From the NCBI GenBank assembly GCA_037179385.1, contig CM074185.1, positions 49,603,000 through 49,666,999 on the forward strand: DNA of 64,000 bases, given 5' to 3'. This DNA is from Holothuria scabra (taxonomy: Eukaryota; Echinodermata; Holothuroidea; Aspidochirotida; Holothuriidae). Numbering within the stretch: the stretch's first letter is position 1; each line of letters opens with the position of its first letter. The position numbers and the translations under genes are program-made. Shown here one piece after another: positions 50,885 through 63,450 of this stretch. The notes under the pieces were generated by a model. The model worked only from the letters and a program-made list of their open reading frames with translations, was not told the DNA's origin and did no database searches.

Positions 50885-51875
50885 TAAAATGTTCAACTTA
50901 ATGTTTTCAAATTAATTAAAAACCTCATATTTCCATTTAGGCGTAGGCTAGTTGTGATAGGAAAACAAGACAGATCAAATGTTTTTTAATTTGACCAACA
51001 AAAAAATGTAAACTCACCAACAATTTTCCATCGTTTGTCGATATCATTTTTGTTCTTTGCGAAAAAAGTAGCCTATATATTGTCTCCCACATAAAGCTTT
51101 AGACTTTCAAATGTGAAAATGCAAAAAATCAGTGGTTACTCCTTCGGATACTAGTGTTTATTCATGGCCTAGCATAAAATAGACCTATGTAACCCAAGGA
51201 AATCCCAAAGTAGCTAGTTCAATATAATTTCGGAGAATCAAAATGACTTTTCGTTCAAATTTTCTTACTTAAGAATTATTATTTGCTAATGAAAAAATTC
51301 CAAAAATTCTCGGACTATTCCGATTTCGTCGGAGAGCTGAAATCCCGGGTCCAAAAAAAAAAAAAGTGTGAAACCCCAACAATTCTTCTGATCTTCAGTT
51401 TGTGCTGGAACAGATGTAGGAGGAACAAAGTGTTCTTTAACCCTTTAAATTTCCTTAGAAAAAAGTACAATTATCAAAAAGATTTTATCCAATATAATTT
51501 ACTTTGAAAATAATTTGTTTAAAAGGGCAAAAATTTCTGCACACTTGGTCTTCCACAATTTGCCTTTGTCATTACGAAGAGGTTTGGAGTTGCTGGCCTA
51601 TCCCTTGTTGGTATCACCTCTAGGAATGCACTTATTTTACCAATAATTTTACAGGCGAAAAAATCATGGGAGGGGGTACTGAGAGCCATCAAGACTATCA
51701 AAGCGGAGCGTACGTAACCATCGGTCGGCGCGGAGCGTACAAGAAAATTTATGACTTTGCCAACCCCCAGGTGGCCGTAAAGCCAGCACTTCCCGAATAT
51801 TCCAAGCTGGATATACCCACATCCAGAAAAGGCACTTTGCAAATATTGGGGGTGAACATACCTTTATCCCCCTTT
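50885..51875 (+). repeat. Second copy of the 0.95 kb dispersed repeat
   Basis: Colinear with 17645-18600 in the same orientation, ending in the same GGAGCG-family unit (51660-51870: GGAGCGTACGTAACCATCGG, GGCGCGGAGCGTACAAG, CCAGGTGGCCGTAAAG). An A run at 51354-51365 is specific to this copy. Confidence 0.75.
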
Positions 51876-52614
51876 GTTGCCCAGTCAAGGTACTTGAATT
51901 AGTCAAGAGGAATTTTAGTTACTTTGTAACTAAGAAACTATGTTGAATTCGTGCACTGCAAGCAGTGGATAGGCCATGCATGGCCTAAGGCCAAACAGCT
52001 CCTTGGTTTCAGCTACTAGAGACTAGCAACTCCCTTGTTAGTTCACATCGACCTCCGTAGCCTACTATTTAATACCTTTTATAGAAAGAACACGCTTCTT
52101 TTCGAACAAATCTAACATTCACTAATTCCTTAAGTTTGCAATCTGCCGCCTTATGGGGACGTAGCCGAAGCTCAACTTTGTATGGTTTTAATTTCCATTC
52201 TTGAGTCCTATAAAAGCTTACGAGGATTTGGGTTGACAAAAAAAATTTGGAAAAGGAATGAAGACTCACTTCAAAACCTGAGATACCCTGTGAAGAATTG
52301 AACACATTTTGGATCCCATTAAAGGCTTTCAACTTCCTATCTGGTACGTAGTGATTCTCTGTATAACTGAAGCTTGTGCTAATTCCGTTGTTCGAAGTTG
52401 TTAAAATGCTTCTCGGTATTTAGGTTTTACCTTAGAAAGTCAACTTTTCTGAATGAAGTGCCAAAGAGTTGATCGAATGGTCTTCAGGCTGAATGGTTGT
52501 TCACAAGGGCATACACAGCCATAGGCGTAGGCCTACGGGACTTTTTTCAGTTTAGGGAAAGGAGATTTTTCGGCCGAAATAGTAAACGTTAATTCCGTCC
52601 ATAAGACTGTCTTG
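51876..52614. other. Non-coding stretch
   Basis: A minus frame at 52069-52332 (87 codons) has no recognised motif or splice support. Nothing else seen. Confidence 0.35.
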
Positions 52615-52735
52615 GTAGAACGCCAACATTAGTTGGCGAAGAGCGTACAGAAAACTTTGAAACATTGCGAATCCTTAGATATCCGGAAATGGCATTCGGA
52701 AGCTCATGTCCCACGTTTGTGCGTAGAATCTAAGC
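52615..52735 (+). repeat. Diverged GGAGCG-family unit
   Basis: CGCCAACATTAGTTGGCGAAGAGCGTACAGAAAA, read in pieces, then ATATCCGGAAATGGCATTCGG, parallels the units at 35520 and 35745 with many changes. It directly precedes the SINE tail. Confidence 0.6.
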
Positions 52736-53015
52736 AGTCAGTCAGTCAGCCAGCCAGTCAGTCAGTCAGTCAGTTAGATAAAGTTTAACGGCCCAGTTTC
52801 TTTCCAGTTGATTTAAGTCGAGCCAGCCAGTGCCTTTTCTCCAGTTGTGACTCTCTAGTCTGTTTTCCCTACCATTGCTTTCACTGAGCACCAAGCATAA
52901 TGACAGTAGGTTCTATTTTAATGTCTTCGGTAGTTCGGTATGACCCCGTCGGTGTTCGAACTCACGACCTTCCGACTGCATGCATGTCGGATGCTCTAAC
53001 CACTTGACCATGCAG
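52735..53015 (-). mobile_element. tRNA-derived SINE, near full length
   Basis: On the minus strand a tRNA-like head with A box TGGTCAAGTGGTTAGAGC and B box GTGAGTTCGAACACC (about 52950-53010) is followed by the body CATACCGAA, GAACCTACTGTCATTATGC and TTGGTGCTCAG and a (CTGA)n tail at 52735-52775. Body sequence is shared with the SINE at 47851-48006. It is mobilised by a LINE partner; none can be named here. Confidence 0.85.
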
Positions 53016-53184
53016 TCGGTCAGTGCGAACCTTCGCTGTAAAAAGCATTTCCCATGCTTAAACATAGAATCCCATAGGTCGCTATTTTGAGCTTTCGTAG
53101 GCAAAAACATTTATAAAAAAAATATAGCAAGTTACATGTGCAAGCCTGCATTGTTCTGTTATCTGTTCAACCGAAAGACTATCT

Positions 53185-53300
53185 ACAAGCGGAGTGCCAC
53201 CAACAGTTCGCCCGCGACGTACATATATATATATAGAAAATTGTAAAAAATTGAATCCCTCAGACAGTCGAAAATGCGATTCCCCTCTCTTGCAAACAGA
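53185..53300 (+). repeat. Diverged GGAGCG-family unit with TA insertion
   Basis: CTACAAGCGGAGTGCCACCAA, then GACGTACATATATATATAT, AGAAAATTGT and CAGTCGAAAATGCGATTCCC. The order matches the other units; a short TA run has grown inside. Confidence 0.55.
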
Positions 53301-56300
53301 AACGAAGCAGTCGTTATTTTAAGATTTCGTTTGCAATAAAATTTTCACTGCAATGGGAAAAAGAGCAACTTGCTGAGTGATCAAAAAGTTAACAGATGAA
53401 TTGTACTGCTACCAATAGATGATCTTGTACCTTTTCTGGTGAAAACTATACCGTACAACGGTATGAAAACAGGCTCATGTATCTAACTCTACTTTGAATC
53501 TTAGCTGAATTCAATAAAAAGGTCCACTGTATTGATGAAATTTTCTCTGTGACTGCTCGAACTCTCGATAATAATTTATTTTACTTCAAACACTCTTTGA
53601 AAATATGTCATGTTACATGGTGGGTTGAAGGGTTCACATGAATTCAGACCGACAAATAGGAAACCATGCTCACATTATTAGAATATCATTGCGAGAAAAT
53701 GAAAAACGGGCTATTCGAATTCATTACCTTTGTCCGAACTGGGCTGTCGGGACATGACACAGATGGAAAGCTATTGGACACTACATGTACCCCACCACAC
53801 TTGAGTCCGTCTATGTCATTTGGCAATTGAAAACCACCAAGAACTTTTTTGTTTCAAACTTCGTCCGTATATCTTACCATTTCGGGAAAAGTTTATGCAA
53901 GACTACAGTATGAAGTGGTGCTATGAAAATATTTTTCAATAGTTGAACAAATATGTCGCAAATATTTGCAGTCAGATTTATTTTCCATGAAAATTTTACT
54001 TTGAATAAATTTTGAAAGAATTCATATTATTGGCATTCCGAGCATTGTTTTCCCCAAGATTTAGAAACAGGCCGCGGAATGAGTGTTCCTTAGGCCATAA
54101 AGGCTTCCCGAATGTGTCGCAACTTCTGTAAAATAGATCGACCGAAAGTAGCACAAAAGTTTTAGGGATGTTTTCACTTTTGATGGGAGGGTAAACAGAT
54201 ATGCATAAAAAAGACACTGCCGTGGGAGATTGGGTACCCGGAATCACATTTTTACCTTAAAAGTCAAGAGAGGTCCCCCCAAACTTTCTTTAAAGAAAAA
54301 GCTAAACCCCACATTTTTTGCTCTACATCTCTTCAAAGTATCTGCTGCTGTATTTTCACTATTGTATATTCAGGGGTGTCAACGTACATAAGCTCCCTGG
54401 AGCTTCTTGTTGTCACTCCTCGGTCTCTTCAGTACCCTGTACATACAAATAATTCATAACATATTTCTTAATATGAAAGACTGAAATAAAGTTCTATGAA
54501 ATTGAAATTGGGTAAATCAAGCTGTTACTCTTCGTAAATTTCAATGTTGTCACATGACTTTCAAAAGCTAATCATCAAACAGTACAGTCTACTACACTGC
54601 TTCAAGTTGGGATGACGACTCTTGCCCCTTAAAAAGAATTACCTAGAAGAGCTTGTATAAAGATTTATAACAGTAGGTGTTCGAGTGTACCGGGCTGTAG
54701 ACATTTTTTGCGGGAAGGGGGATGGGCAAGCATCCAATTCTTTTTAAGCGCGAACAACAGGGACGTAATTTGCAGCGCGCCCTAGCATTTTTGCTTTTTT
54801 TCAAATATTTGAAAACACGGAGCTGGTATTGCAGAAAAGTTTGGATTCTGGGTTTCCTGTAAAGAAATTTGAAAAGTTGGAGGATTACTGAAGAATTTGC
54901 ATTTCCTTTAGGCAAATTTGAGATTTAGCAGCGACCGAAGATCGTTGTTACTACCTAATGTTATCCAACGCCTACGAAGTAAGACTCTCCGACGAAACTT
55001 TTTGAGTCAAGAGCTTATATCGGAGAAAATTTGGAAATTTATGAGAAAATTTATGAAAACATTACTGTAGTTACGTGTGTCGCTTGATGATCTGGTGTAA
55101 CATAAAGCAAACTTCCGATATTTTCACTTCCAGAGCTCGGGAAAGTTTACCTAACTCAAAGGTACGAGCGAGCATTTCTGCTAAGGAACTGAAATTTGTG
55201 GCCCGCGAAGCCCGCGGAAAATTTTGCCTTTTTAAACAAATAATTACGAACATGCAGCTTTTATTGGAGAGAATTCGGAACTCCGGAATTTCATGAGTTG
55301 TAAAAACCACACAGTAGACCGGTTTACAAATGGCAAATTTCAGAATTTTTCATTTTTCAGAGCCGCCTGTCCACTGTAGCTACTCCGCTGGGTGTCTAAG
55401 TGAAGGGGGCCCAGATGCAAAATCGTGCAAATGTTTTACTCTTTTGAGTTGCGGTACTAGGAATCTCCAAAGTTTTCAAAACCTGGTCTTGGAAGTTTGG
55501 GAATAACTTCAACGGACTACGGTCAAGGTGAATTTAAATATCAGGTGTACTCTATAAGTAATTAGAAACACAACGAAAATTGTGATAGTTTGCGAAGGAT
55601 TTGTGCAAAACTTGAAATAGTAAGGCACCATTTGCAATGAAAGGAGGTAAAATAAATCCATGGATTGATCGAAAGTACATTTAAATTTACTGTGGGAAAA
55701 TCACAGATCGAGGGTGGTACCCTCTGGCACTACTGAGACACCATTGCAAAGGCCTACCGGTCATTCACTAAAGATTACAGATTTCATTAAAAAATAGTAG
55801 GGGACGATTCTCCTTCTTCAAATTCCTAAATGTTGTGTTCCTTCATAACCACACCTGCTGCCCTATGCACACGATCAATTGACATAATCATAGACACCGA
55901 TGAATGATGTGAGAATGTTTGATATACAAGTGCAAAAAACATCAATGAGACTACAAACGCGAGGAGCGCTGGAAAAATTGGGGATTTGCGAATAACATGT
56001 GGAATTATTGATACAGGAAATTGATCGTAATCGGTAGAGGACACCTTTCATAACCTACATGTATAGTGTTTTTGGTATTACCTAACTTTTAAGTTTCAGG
56101 TCACAAGAAGTGAGGAAGGGTGGGGGGGGGGGGACTTTTACGCTAGTGTCCCCTCCATTTAAAAAAGTAGGGTAGACATCTCCCCCTGTCCCCCAAATCG
56201 ATGCCCATGACCAGGCTTAAATTAAGCACCCTATTACACAGTAGCGTAACAAAGGCATGGCTTACCGGCCTTTTACTATTATCCTTCTCTAGAAAGCATT

Positions 56301-56369
56301 AGGCGACCAACTTAGTGTTCTTATTTGGAATGCTATTTTTTATTAACTAGTTGTTAGCTCTGCCAAGAT
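53301..56369. other. Non-coding stretch with one dispersed repeat
   Basis: About 54545-54640 repeats 48958-49050 in inverted orientation (AGTGTAGTAGACTGT, GTCATGTGACAA). A minus frame at 55826-56044 contains a hydrophobic, membrane-like stretch (IFPALLAFVVSLMFFALVYQ) but starts at GTG after an in-frame stop and lacks splice support. A G run is at 56123-56133. Confidence 0.45.
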
Positions 56370-57800
56370 GGTTGGCAGGTTGAAAACCTCTAAATGGAGC
56401 TAGAGGACGGGGAAGTGATCTGATTAAAGTGCAAGTCAAAGGGGCATATAGGGGCAATAGTTGCCCGCTACCTTAAATGTGACAAAGTAAAATTGTGCAC
56501 CTTCAATTTATGTCGGTTTTATTCGTAATGTACCCATGTTAAAATAACGGCTATTGTCGATTTTCATGAAAATAAGAAGAAGAAATATCAATGAGTGGGT
56601 GGTGCAAAAATTGGAACTGATTTAGATCGTTGTAAAGATCGTTCACTTGAAAGAATGTGGTGCTTTCCCTTACCATTAAGACTGATATCGTCTGGCTTTA
56701 GACCTTCAAATTTAACCCTCTTATGAAAGCTGTGAAAAAGAAGTAGAGTGGTGGAGCTTCCAAATGATCAGGGGCGACCGCCTCTTAGGTTTTAACATCC
56801 TGCTTTAAGCCTCTATTGCAGGCCATTCTCGTTCCTCTGGCCCAAATACCTATAGATCCGTCACTGAGAAAACTATTGATTGTCCTGCAGAAATGTCTTT
56901 ACAGTAAGGGTTTGCTAAATTTAAGTGGGAGTGGAATGACCTCAAGCTTGAAAACCCCCGAATGTAACGCCTTTTGCATAACATGTTATAGTATTAAGTT
57001 TGCTCACATAACGGTGCCCGACGTCATCCCCATTCCATCCAGACGCGTTCAAATGCGGCATACTTCCACTTACAGAAAAACCGACACATACGCGGTTGAT
57101 AGTTATAAATTTATTATAAAATTTGAAGGTTTGGAGTTTGAAAAGGAGTCAAGATACCGAAGATAGAAAATGAAGCCCCAATCAGGAAGTTCATGACCTC
57201 ATCAACGATCTTTAGGGGTTGATTTGGAGCAGTTGTTGTAGCTTCTGTTGAGTTAATAGGTATATACATTTCTCACAAAAGCATTTTTGAGTGAGGATTA
57301 AGTACAGGTCTCACATAACCTTCCAATTCACTAACATAGGTGCGTTCAAGCGATGCTGGTGACAAAAGTACCCTGAAGTCTGCGTCCTCCCTAACTTTAG
57401 CTCAAGAGAATATACGTGTTTGAAAAAGTATGCAAAATGATCAGGGCTGTAGTTGAGTCTGGACTCGGACTCGTGGTTTCAGAATTTGAAGGGCTCCACC
57501 AGTGAGGTTGATTTCTTCTCAATGAAAAAGTACAGAGACTCAAATCCGAGTCCGGACTCGAGTCTTTAAAAATTGAAAATGCCGGACTCGTGACTCGGAC
57601 TCTACGGTCTCGACTTCAGCTCTAATAATTATTGAGTTAAAAGCATTTCCTTTTACTAGTCAATCGGGGACTTAAAATTGAAAAAAAAAAATCCTCAAAA
57701 CCACAGTTTCTAACAATGTAAACTGTTATAACCAGTTTGATACTTGTATCATTTGTTCCAAGCACTGTGCAGTTTTCCAACATATAGAACCCACCCATTA
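56370..57800 (+). repeat. Second copy of the 25.8 kb dispersed duplication, with insertions
   Basis: The block near 56370-56640 matches 25800-26060 and the block near 57655-57800 matches 26230-26400. The roughly 1 kb between includes the 57442-57624 element and a 116-codon frame (56816-57166) with no family signature. Confidence 0.65.
57442..57624. mobile_element. Short hAT-like element rich in GACTCGGACTC
   Basis: Left end CAGGGCTGTAGTTGAGTC and right end (reverse complement TAGAGCTGAAGTCGAGACC) are imperfect inverted repeats. Flanks AAAATGAT and ATAATTAT agree at 6 of 8 bases. A related partial sequence (CAGGGCTTCAACCGAGTCC) lies at 39133 in the BRICHOS intron. Confidence 0.6.
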
Positions 57801-59800
57801 CAAACATCCCACTTCTATTACGGTATCTTTTGTAGTCTAATTCATTTTTTGGAAACTGTTACTATTACGGATTAATATTTCACTAAAGTTTAGCAGCTCT
57901 CATGTTATATAAAAGTCCACTCATTTCAAGTACAGCTGCCTCCAAATTTTGCAAGGGGAACTTCGCCTTCATGAATACTCGCCAAAAGCAGAGCAAGGAC
58001 CACACTAGGGATTATAAGGAGCTGATATACAGCTATATGAGGATAAGCACTTGGCCGAATGCTTATCCCCTCCCTCTTTGGATGGTTTCATTTTGGTTTT
58101 TAAGGGTGTCTATATATACTCAGTTCAATATTTCTTGGGTTAACAATTAAGAGTATCTTTGAGTAGATTAATTCAAATCATAAAATTAGACCTAAAGAGA
58201 GAGAGAGAGAGAGAGTCCTTTACAGATTAGTGATCTGCAGAGCTCTTGGGACTTCCTGCCGATAGGTCATGAGTTGAAACCTCTGAAAATCCGAAGCTTT
58301 TCGGTGATAAGACCATGTGATATTGTTGGGTACACGAGCTTAAATTTGCCACTTGCAATGTAAAACGCTTAATTAGGTCCAAAAGTATGCCGACTTGGCC
58401 TACATGAGATTTTGATTCCAGAGAAGAGGGCTATAACATTTTCATCCTTTAATTGATATATCATATCATAGCTCTTAAGGATGTTAGGACTTTCTATTAT
58501 TAAATTTGATTTGATTCTGGAAAAAGGTTTTGTATCAATCACAGGTGTCCGGGAGTATTTCAGTTTAGGTCAACAACACTTTTTTCCCGAAAAATGTAAT
58601 GCTCTCCTGAAAAGAAATACCTATGCGGAGGGCCACTATCAGTGAGGGGAAAGCGAACGGAAGTTTTAAAAAATCGGACCCTGTCACGGTTATCCCGGGG
58701 ACAGTTTGGTTCGATGAAAAGCATCACGGTACTGGGATACTCACACGCAAACATGAAATAAGTACAAACAAGAGGTTGTTTTAAATCGAAGAAAAGAATG
58801 ATAAATAATATGTAATGACTTTCTCTCGCCTGGAGCTAACATGAATAAAGCACACTGGTCAAAGAACACATCCAACACATGTACCCTTTTAAGCTGTTAA
58901 GTCCCTTTTTCACACTTAAAGTTCTCGTTTGGTCTCCAGAAGTCGTCAGTTCAATATTACTTCTAGTATATTCAGTTCACAAGAGCCAACTTGTTGCAAA
59001 CGAAACATCGCTCCTTGTGCCCAATTTATTAGAGGAAATGATAAAAAAATTATTAAGTGTTCTCTGTACTTAGCACAGTTTTTGCTGTATGAAAACTCGA
59101 TTCCCCGTAACCTTGGCGACGAACGGTAAAGGGATCCTTGGCTATCCCACCGTAACCGTGGACTAAGTTTACATATACGATATGCAGTTGACGGTCGTCT
59201 CTCGAGGATGTTGCAGATTGGCACGCCCTTTTTGGCTGAGCTGGAATTACATCCCCAGACCGGAAGCCTGAAAGTGTAAACCCGAAACACATTCATAGAA
59301 CTTGTACTCAACAATTTTTCGTATCAGTTAAATTAAGGGGGGCCTCCAACTTTCCTTTCAGAACCTGACTTGGAAATACATACCCAAATTTTGTAGACGC
59401 CCTCTCTTTACTCTTTCTGAGTACATTAAAAATACCTTTCATCAAACTGGGACAAGTGTGAAGCCACTGTCCCTTTTAGACCAGAATTGCCTTCAGCTTG
59501 AACACTTATAATTAATTTTCCCAGAATTTTACAATTTTACTGTCTTCTTCCCTCTGCGTTAAAATATTCATACATAAAATTCAATAGTTTCCCAACGAGT
59601 TATCTCGCCTCGATCTTAAAATGATGCATCCTCTTTCAGCTTTCCAAAGTTAAAAAACATTTTTCTAAATTCAACAAACTTCCCTTTTCCTTAACTTTGT
59701 CATCGTAAAAGATACATTCTCTGTTGAATTAAACAAGGTTCGCTTACTTCTAAGATTCATTTTAATAGCCTAAATAACGACTAACATTGAGTACTAAACC
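57801..59800. other. Non-coding stretch
   Basis: A (GA)n run is at 58196-58215. Frames on both strands are short and unremarkable. Confidence 0.4.
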
Positions 59801-59809
59801 ATGAGTACT

Positions 59810-60113
59810 AAACTGTGCAGGCTTGGCGGGTACCGCGAGCGCGAAGGGCGAAGCCCCAAAGGGCTCTTGGTGGGATCCAGGGGCAAAGCCCCTGTGGGGG
59901 TCAAGGGGGCCAATCCCCCGGAAGCTCTTGTATTCTGGCGTTTCCAAAGCTTCAGAAATTTAACTGTTTTCGAATGAAAAAAAAGCGAAAAAATGTGACC
60001 ATATTTTTAGGTCTACTCAAATTTTGGGGGGCCAAATTACGATTTGGCCCCCAATTTTTCACTTGAGGGGGAGAAGGCCCCCCGTGCCCCCCCCCCACCG
60101 GGATTTGCGCCCA
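59810..60113. mobile_element. Right end of a hAT-like element without a visible partner
   Basis: GGGCGAAGCCCC, GGGGCAAAGCCCC and a C/G-run-rich tail end in GGATTTGCGCCCATGG; its reverse complement resembles the CATGGGCG terminal repeat of the element at 35449. No left end with a matching 8-bp duplication was found. Confidence 0.5.
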
Positions 60114-62265
60114 TGGACAGATGGAAACTTCCCAGGCTTACAAGGAGGATCAGTGTAATCACTTTGTTGAGTCTTTTTGTTCGCCAAAAAAAGTTTCCTT
60201 TTAAAGTAAATTTCTGACTAACTAAGTTCGAAGGACGAAACTACCCCTTATTTAATGTGTTAATAAACAACAGTCATTTGTAGCAGGGGTGGAGAAACAG
60301 GAATTCGTGGAGACTACAACATCCTTATTTTGACGGGGGGGGGGGGGTTGTCAACACAATTACTTCCCTTTTAGTTTTCAAGGCCACCTTTGAAAATAAT
60401 AATTTGCAAGAATGTTTTGGAAACAGTGGACAAGTACACTTTGCTGGAAGGATACAAACACGACAGTTGTGAGCGGGGCATAATTAAGTAGGTTAGGAGA
60501 ATCGGAACTGTCTGGAGTGGGAAGATAAGGCCTGTATAAAACACTTGAAGGGAGAATAATCGCCACCATGAGTCTTGACTGAGAACCACCACAACTTCAT
60601 TCTGTTGACTGACTAATTTGAACTTGTGACGTAGGCATAGTGTACAAATGGTTAAAATCTTGGAGATTTGAGATGCCACACCCCTTCCCAGTCAAAGCAA
60701 TGTTGGCAATTCGGGGACGTTCAAAACATGTTAATTTCTTTTACAAATTGGTCAGTACCTGCTCCGTGCCCTACAGTTTGTACGTATGCATATGTCGGAC
60801 CGATCAAGTCTAGTTGGAACCGTCTGGAAATTGATCTGAGACTGTTAAAGGAAAAGATTTCATTCACCGTCAGAAGGTCCTGCCAACAGAAATTTGACGA
60901 GCGAAACCACATTTCTCCTCGTTATAATGTGGAGTATTATTGCAGAAAATAGAAGTTAATCCCATCTGTGCCCATTCACTCTTTAATCGAAGTCCTGGAG
61001 ACCCCGGGAAACTTAGACTACTTGAAATAAAGCACGTTGTGTGTAATGCTGCGCAAAAGCTCCGCAAAAGCAATGAAGTAGAGAAAGCGATCCATTGCGC
61101 CACAATTGGAAAAAGGCTTTAGGTGCTACTTGACCAAACAGGGAATATCAGCTGGAACCCTCGACTATAGACTAAACATTATGAGTCAACTGACATTCTA
61201 AATAGGGATGATTGCCTAGTGGTCAATACAAGGACCTCAGATATTCAAACATTACCTTACTGGAATGGTCGAAGACTCAAGAATGGCAGTCTGAATCAAC
61301 GTTGAAAGCCGAATCTGGCTGAAAACAGCTGCCTTATACGAGTTATTGAACGTCTGTCAGCTATTTGAGAAATTTATTTCAATTTCAATCTGAAAAGTGT
61401 CGTGAATAAAGTAAGGCAGACACCATTCGTCCTCAGTACTAGCGCAATGTTCCTCCATACACTGTTAAGTCCTTGGTCAATTTGACCCCAAAATGGATCT
61501 GAGACCCAACTTTTTAGTTTGTCAAATGATGACACAAACAAGAGTTCGTGGGGTTACAACGTGTCCCAAATGGGGTTGAAATTTTACAAATAATTTTTAG
61601 TCCAGTTTCCAAGTATTCCTTATTGTTTGTTCTTTTTTGTTGAAAATGTGAACACTTTACGTGCTCATATCTTGGGAACCACACATCGGATTTAAAAGAA
61701 AATTTCACCGAAATTCTCAGAATAAGTACCCCTCTAACATACCAAATCCTGTTGTGACCCTAAACCCTTCTTTTAAAATGCACGCCTGGCGCTAAATTAA
61801 AACTAAAGTCTAGAAATTGAGGCGTAAAATCCTAACAAACGAAACAGAACATGAAGTTGCAAATCTGAAATTTACCTGAGTGGTTTAACTTATTTCACAT
61901 TTGAAAAACTCTATAAAGTGTAAATGCAGTGTAAATATAGCATGGAAGGAGATCAATAAAGACCAAGAATCCAAAAAGGGGTTTCAAAGCTAAACCGATA
62001 AACATGTGTATTCACACCCATAGTGTCTATCACAAATTGAGACAACCACAATCTCAAAAGGTGAAAATGAAAGTTGTTCATGTCATGTATTATATAGCTT
62101 ACAAAGAAAAAAGAAAAAAAGAATTCGGGTGAAACATTGTAATGTTTTAAAGTCGCAATGTGTGAAAAATATCCTGAAACCAAGAGATATCTATAATAAT
62201 TTATATAATAAAAAGGCAAAGAAGAAAATAGCGACACGGAGACGACAGTTCAACCGAGAATGCTT
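60114..62265. other. Non-coding stretch, region where a paralogous gene body would lie
   Basis: If the exon copy at 62268 belongs to a paralogue, its coding exons should be in this region or further left on the minus strand. I searched by eye for a signal-peptide exon and BRICHOS motifs and found none. A G run is at 60337-60347. Confidence 0.4.
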
Positions 62266-63450
62266 ACCTCTAAGAGTCTGCGGATTTCTTCGAGATGACT
62301 TCTTCTGGTAAACAGTTCGGGAGAAAATGAGTATTACCCCGATTGGGGGACATTTTGCCTGTCTCAACGGTATGAATATTTATGAGCACTCAGTGTCGAC
62401 CTCTTCACAATCGTCGAATTGTTTAATAAATGTGTGTATATTCAATTGTGAGGTAATAGTTTAGACATAAAAAACGAAATTACCATGGACCTTCAACTAC
62501 GTATTTACAAACATATGTTTTTGCACGACCCATTTGCACAACTTTTAGTGAAAATGGTGTACAAAACTTGCGGTTGCGTGGAGTCTATAAATAAAGTTTA
62601 GGACAAAGAAAGTAGAAAAATTGCTCGATTTCTCAAATTCGGCAAGGTGAACAACCAAACATGGCGAAGCTTTTTTATTCCCCTATCCACAGAGTTTTTT
62701 TAAAATGCCCAAATTTCTCTTTTCTAAAATCGATATAAATTGCAAGGCTGTTTTGAACGTTATCTCCGTTGAATTTGCGCGGTAGTATCTCATTGCATCG
62801 TGGGAGAAATTTGAAAATGGCGCCACCCATGGCAAAATAATCCTCCGAAAGACTGACGTCATGCCCCGAACTGGTAAAGTGAGCATGAGTGAATTAAGTG
62901 GGAAATGCATCTGAATTTATGGATTTCCTGTGAAGAATCCAGTTGGTAAAGGGGCCAAGAAGAAAGTGGCCGCAAAAGTCATCTAAATCGAACGATAACA
63001 AGGAGTCATGTGATTGGTGGATAGTTATTCCTTTCCAAGCATTTTTGTTTATATTCATAACTTATTAATATTAAATTATTAATATTAAATCCGGTGTTTA
63101 ATTTCTCAAGTGGCTTTTGCGAACGGTTTATGTAAATTGATTGTAGAGTTTAACGAAAGAAAGTGATTTGGGCTGAGATATTTTAGTGCTTTAAAAATAC
63201 ACATAGGTATATGTTGATGAAAAGGAGTTCTAACGCAGTATTCTTGACCGCTTTATGAAATGATGTTACAACATGTATTAACCGACTAACCGAACCAGCA
63301 AACAAATATAATACATGAAATACAATGCTGTAATTGAAACGTTATAAACGCTGTGAGAACGATTTAAGTTTTGCAATGTTGACTACATTCTGTCCCATTT
63401 GACCAAGATACCATTAAAGTTATCTTTGATAAAGATTGAATTTTTTTATG
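62266..63450 (-). repeat. Diverged duplicate of the BRICHOS gene promoter and first exon
   Basis: The exon copy (62268 to about 62312) keeps CAGACTCTTAGAG|GTAAGC, like CAGACTTTTAGAG|GTAAGC at 48290. The upstream part resumes at about 62876 (AAATGCATCTGAATTTATGG versus AAATGCGTCTGAATTTATAG) and continues colinearly to about 63400. About 560 bases between exon and TATA region have no counterpart at 48.3 kb, and the TATA word reads CATAAA. It could be the start of a paralogue or a non-functional relic. Confidence 0.65.

Noticed and set aside
53728..53775. Short exon-like segment on the minus strand with a GTAATG donor
   Set aside because: Too short, weak acceptor and no partner exon; cannot be separated from chance.
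55826..56044. Minus frame with a membrane-like segment, considered as a type II BRICHOS N-terminus or paralogue exon
   Set aside because: It starts at GTG directly after an in-frame stop, has no convincing acceptor in the right phase and no BRICHOS exons nearby on the same strand.
56816..57166. 116-codon plus-strand frame
   Set aside because: Lies inside a dispersed duplication; no recognisable domain, and the related sequence at 26 kb does not preserve it.
60668..61122. Two adjacent plus frames (94 and 60 codons)
   Set aside because: No recognisable domain, no splice support and no similarity to the retroelements in the window.
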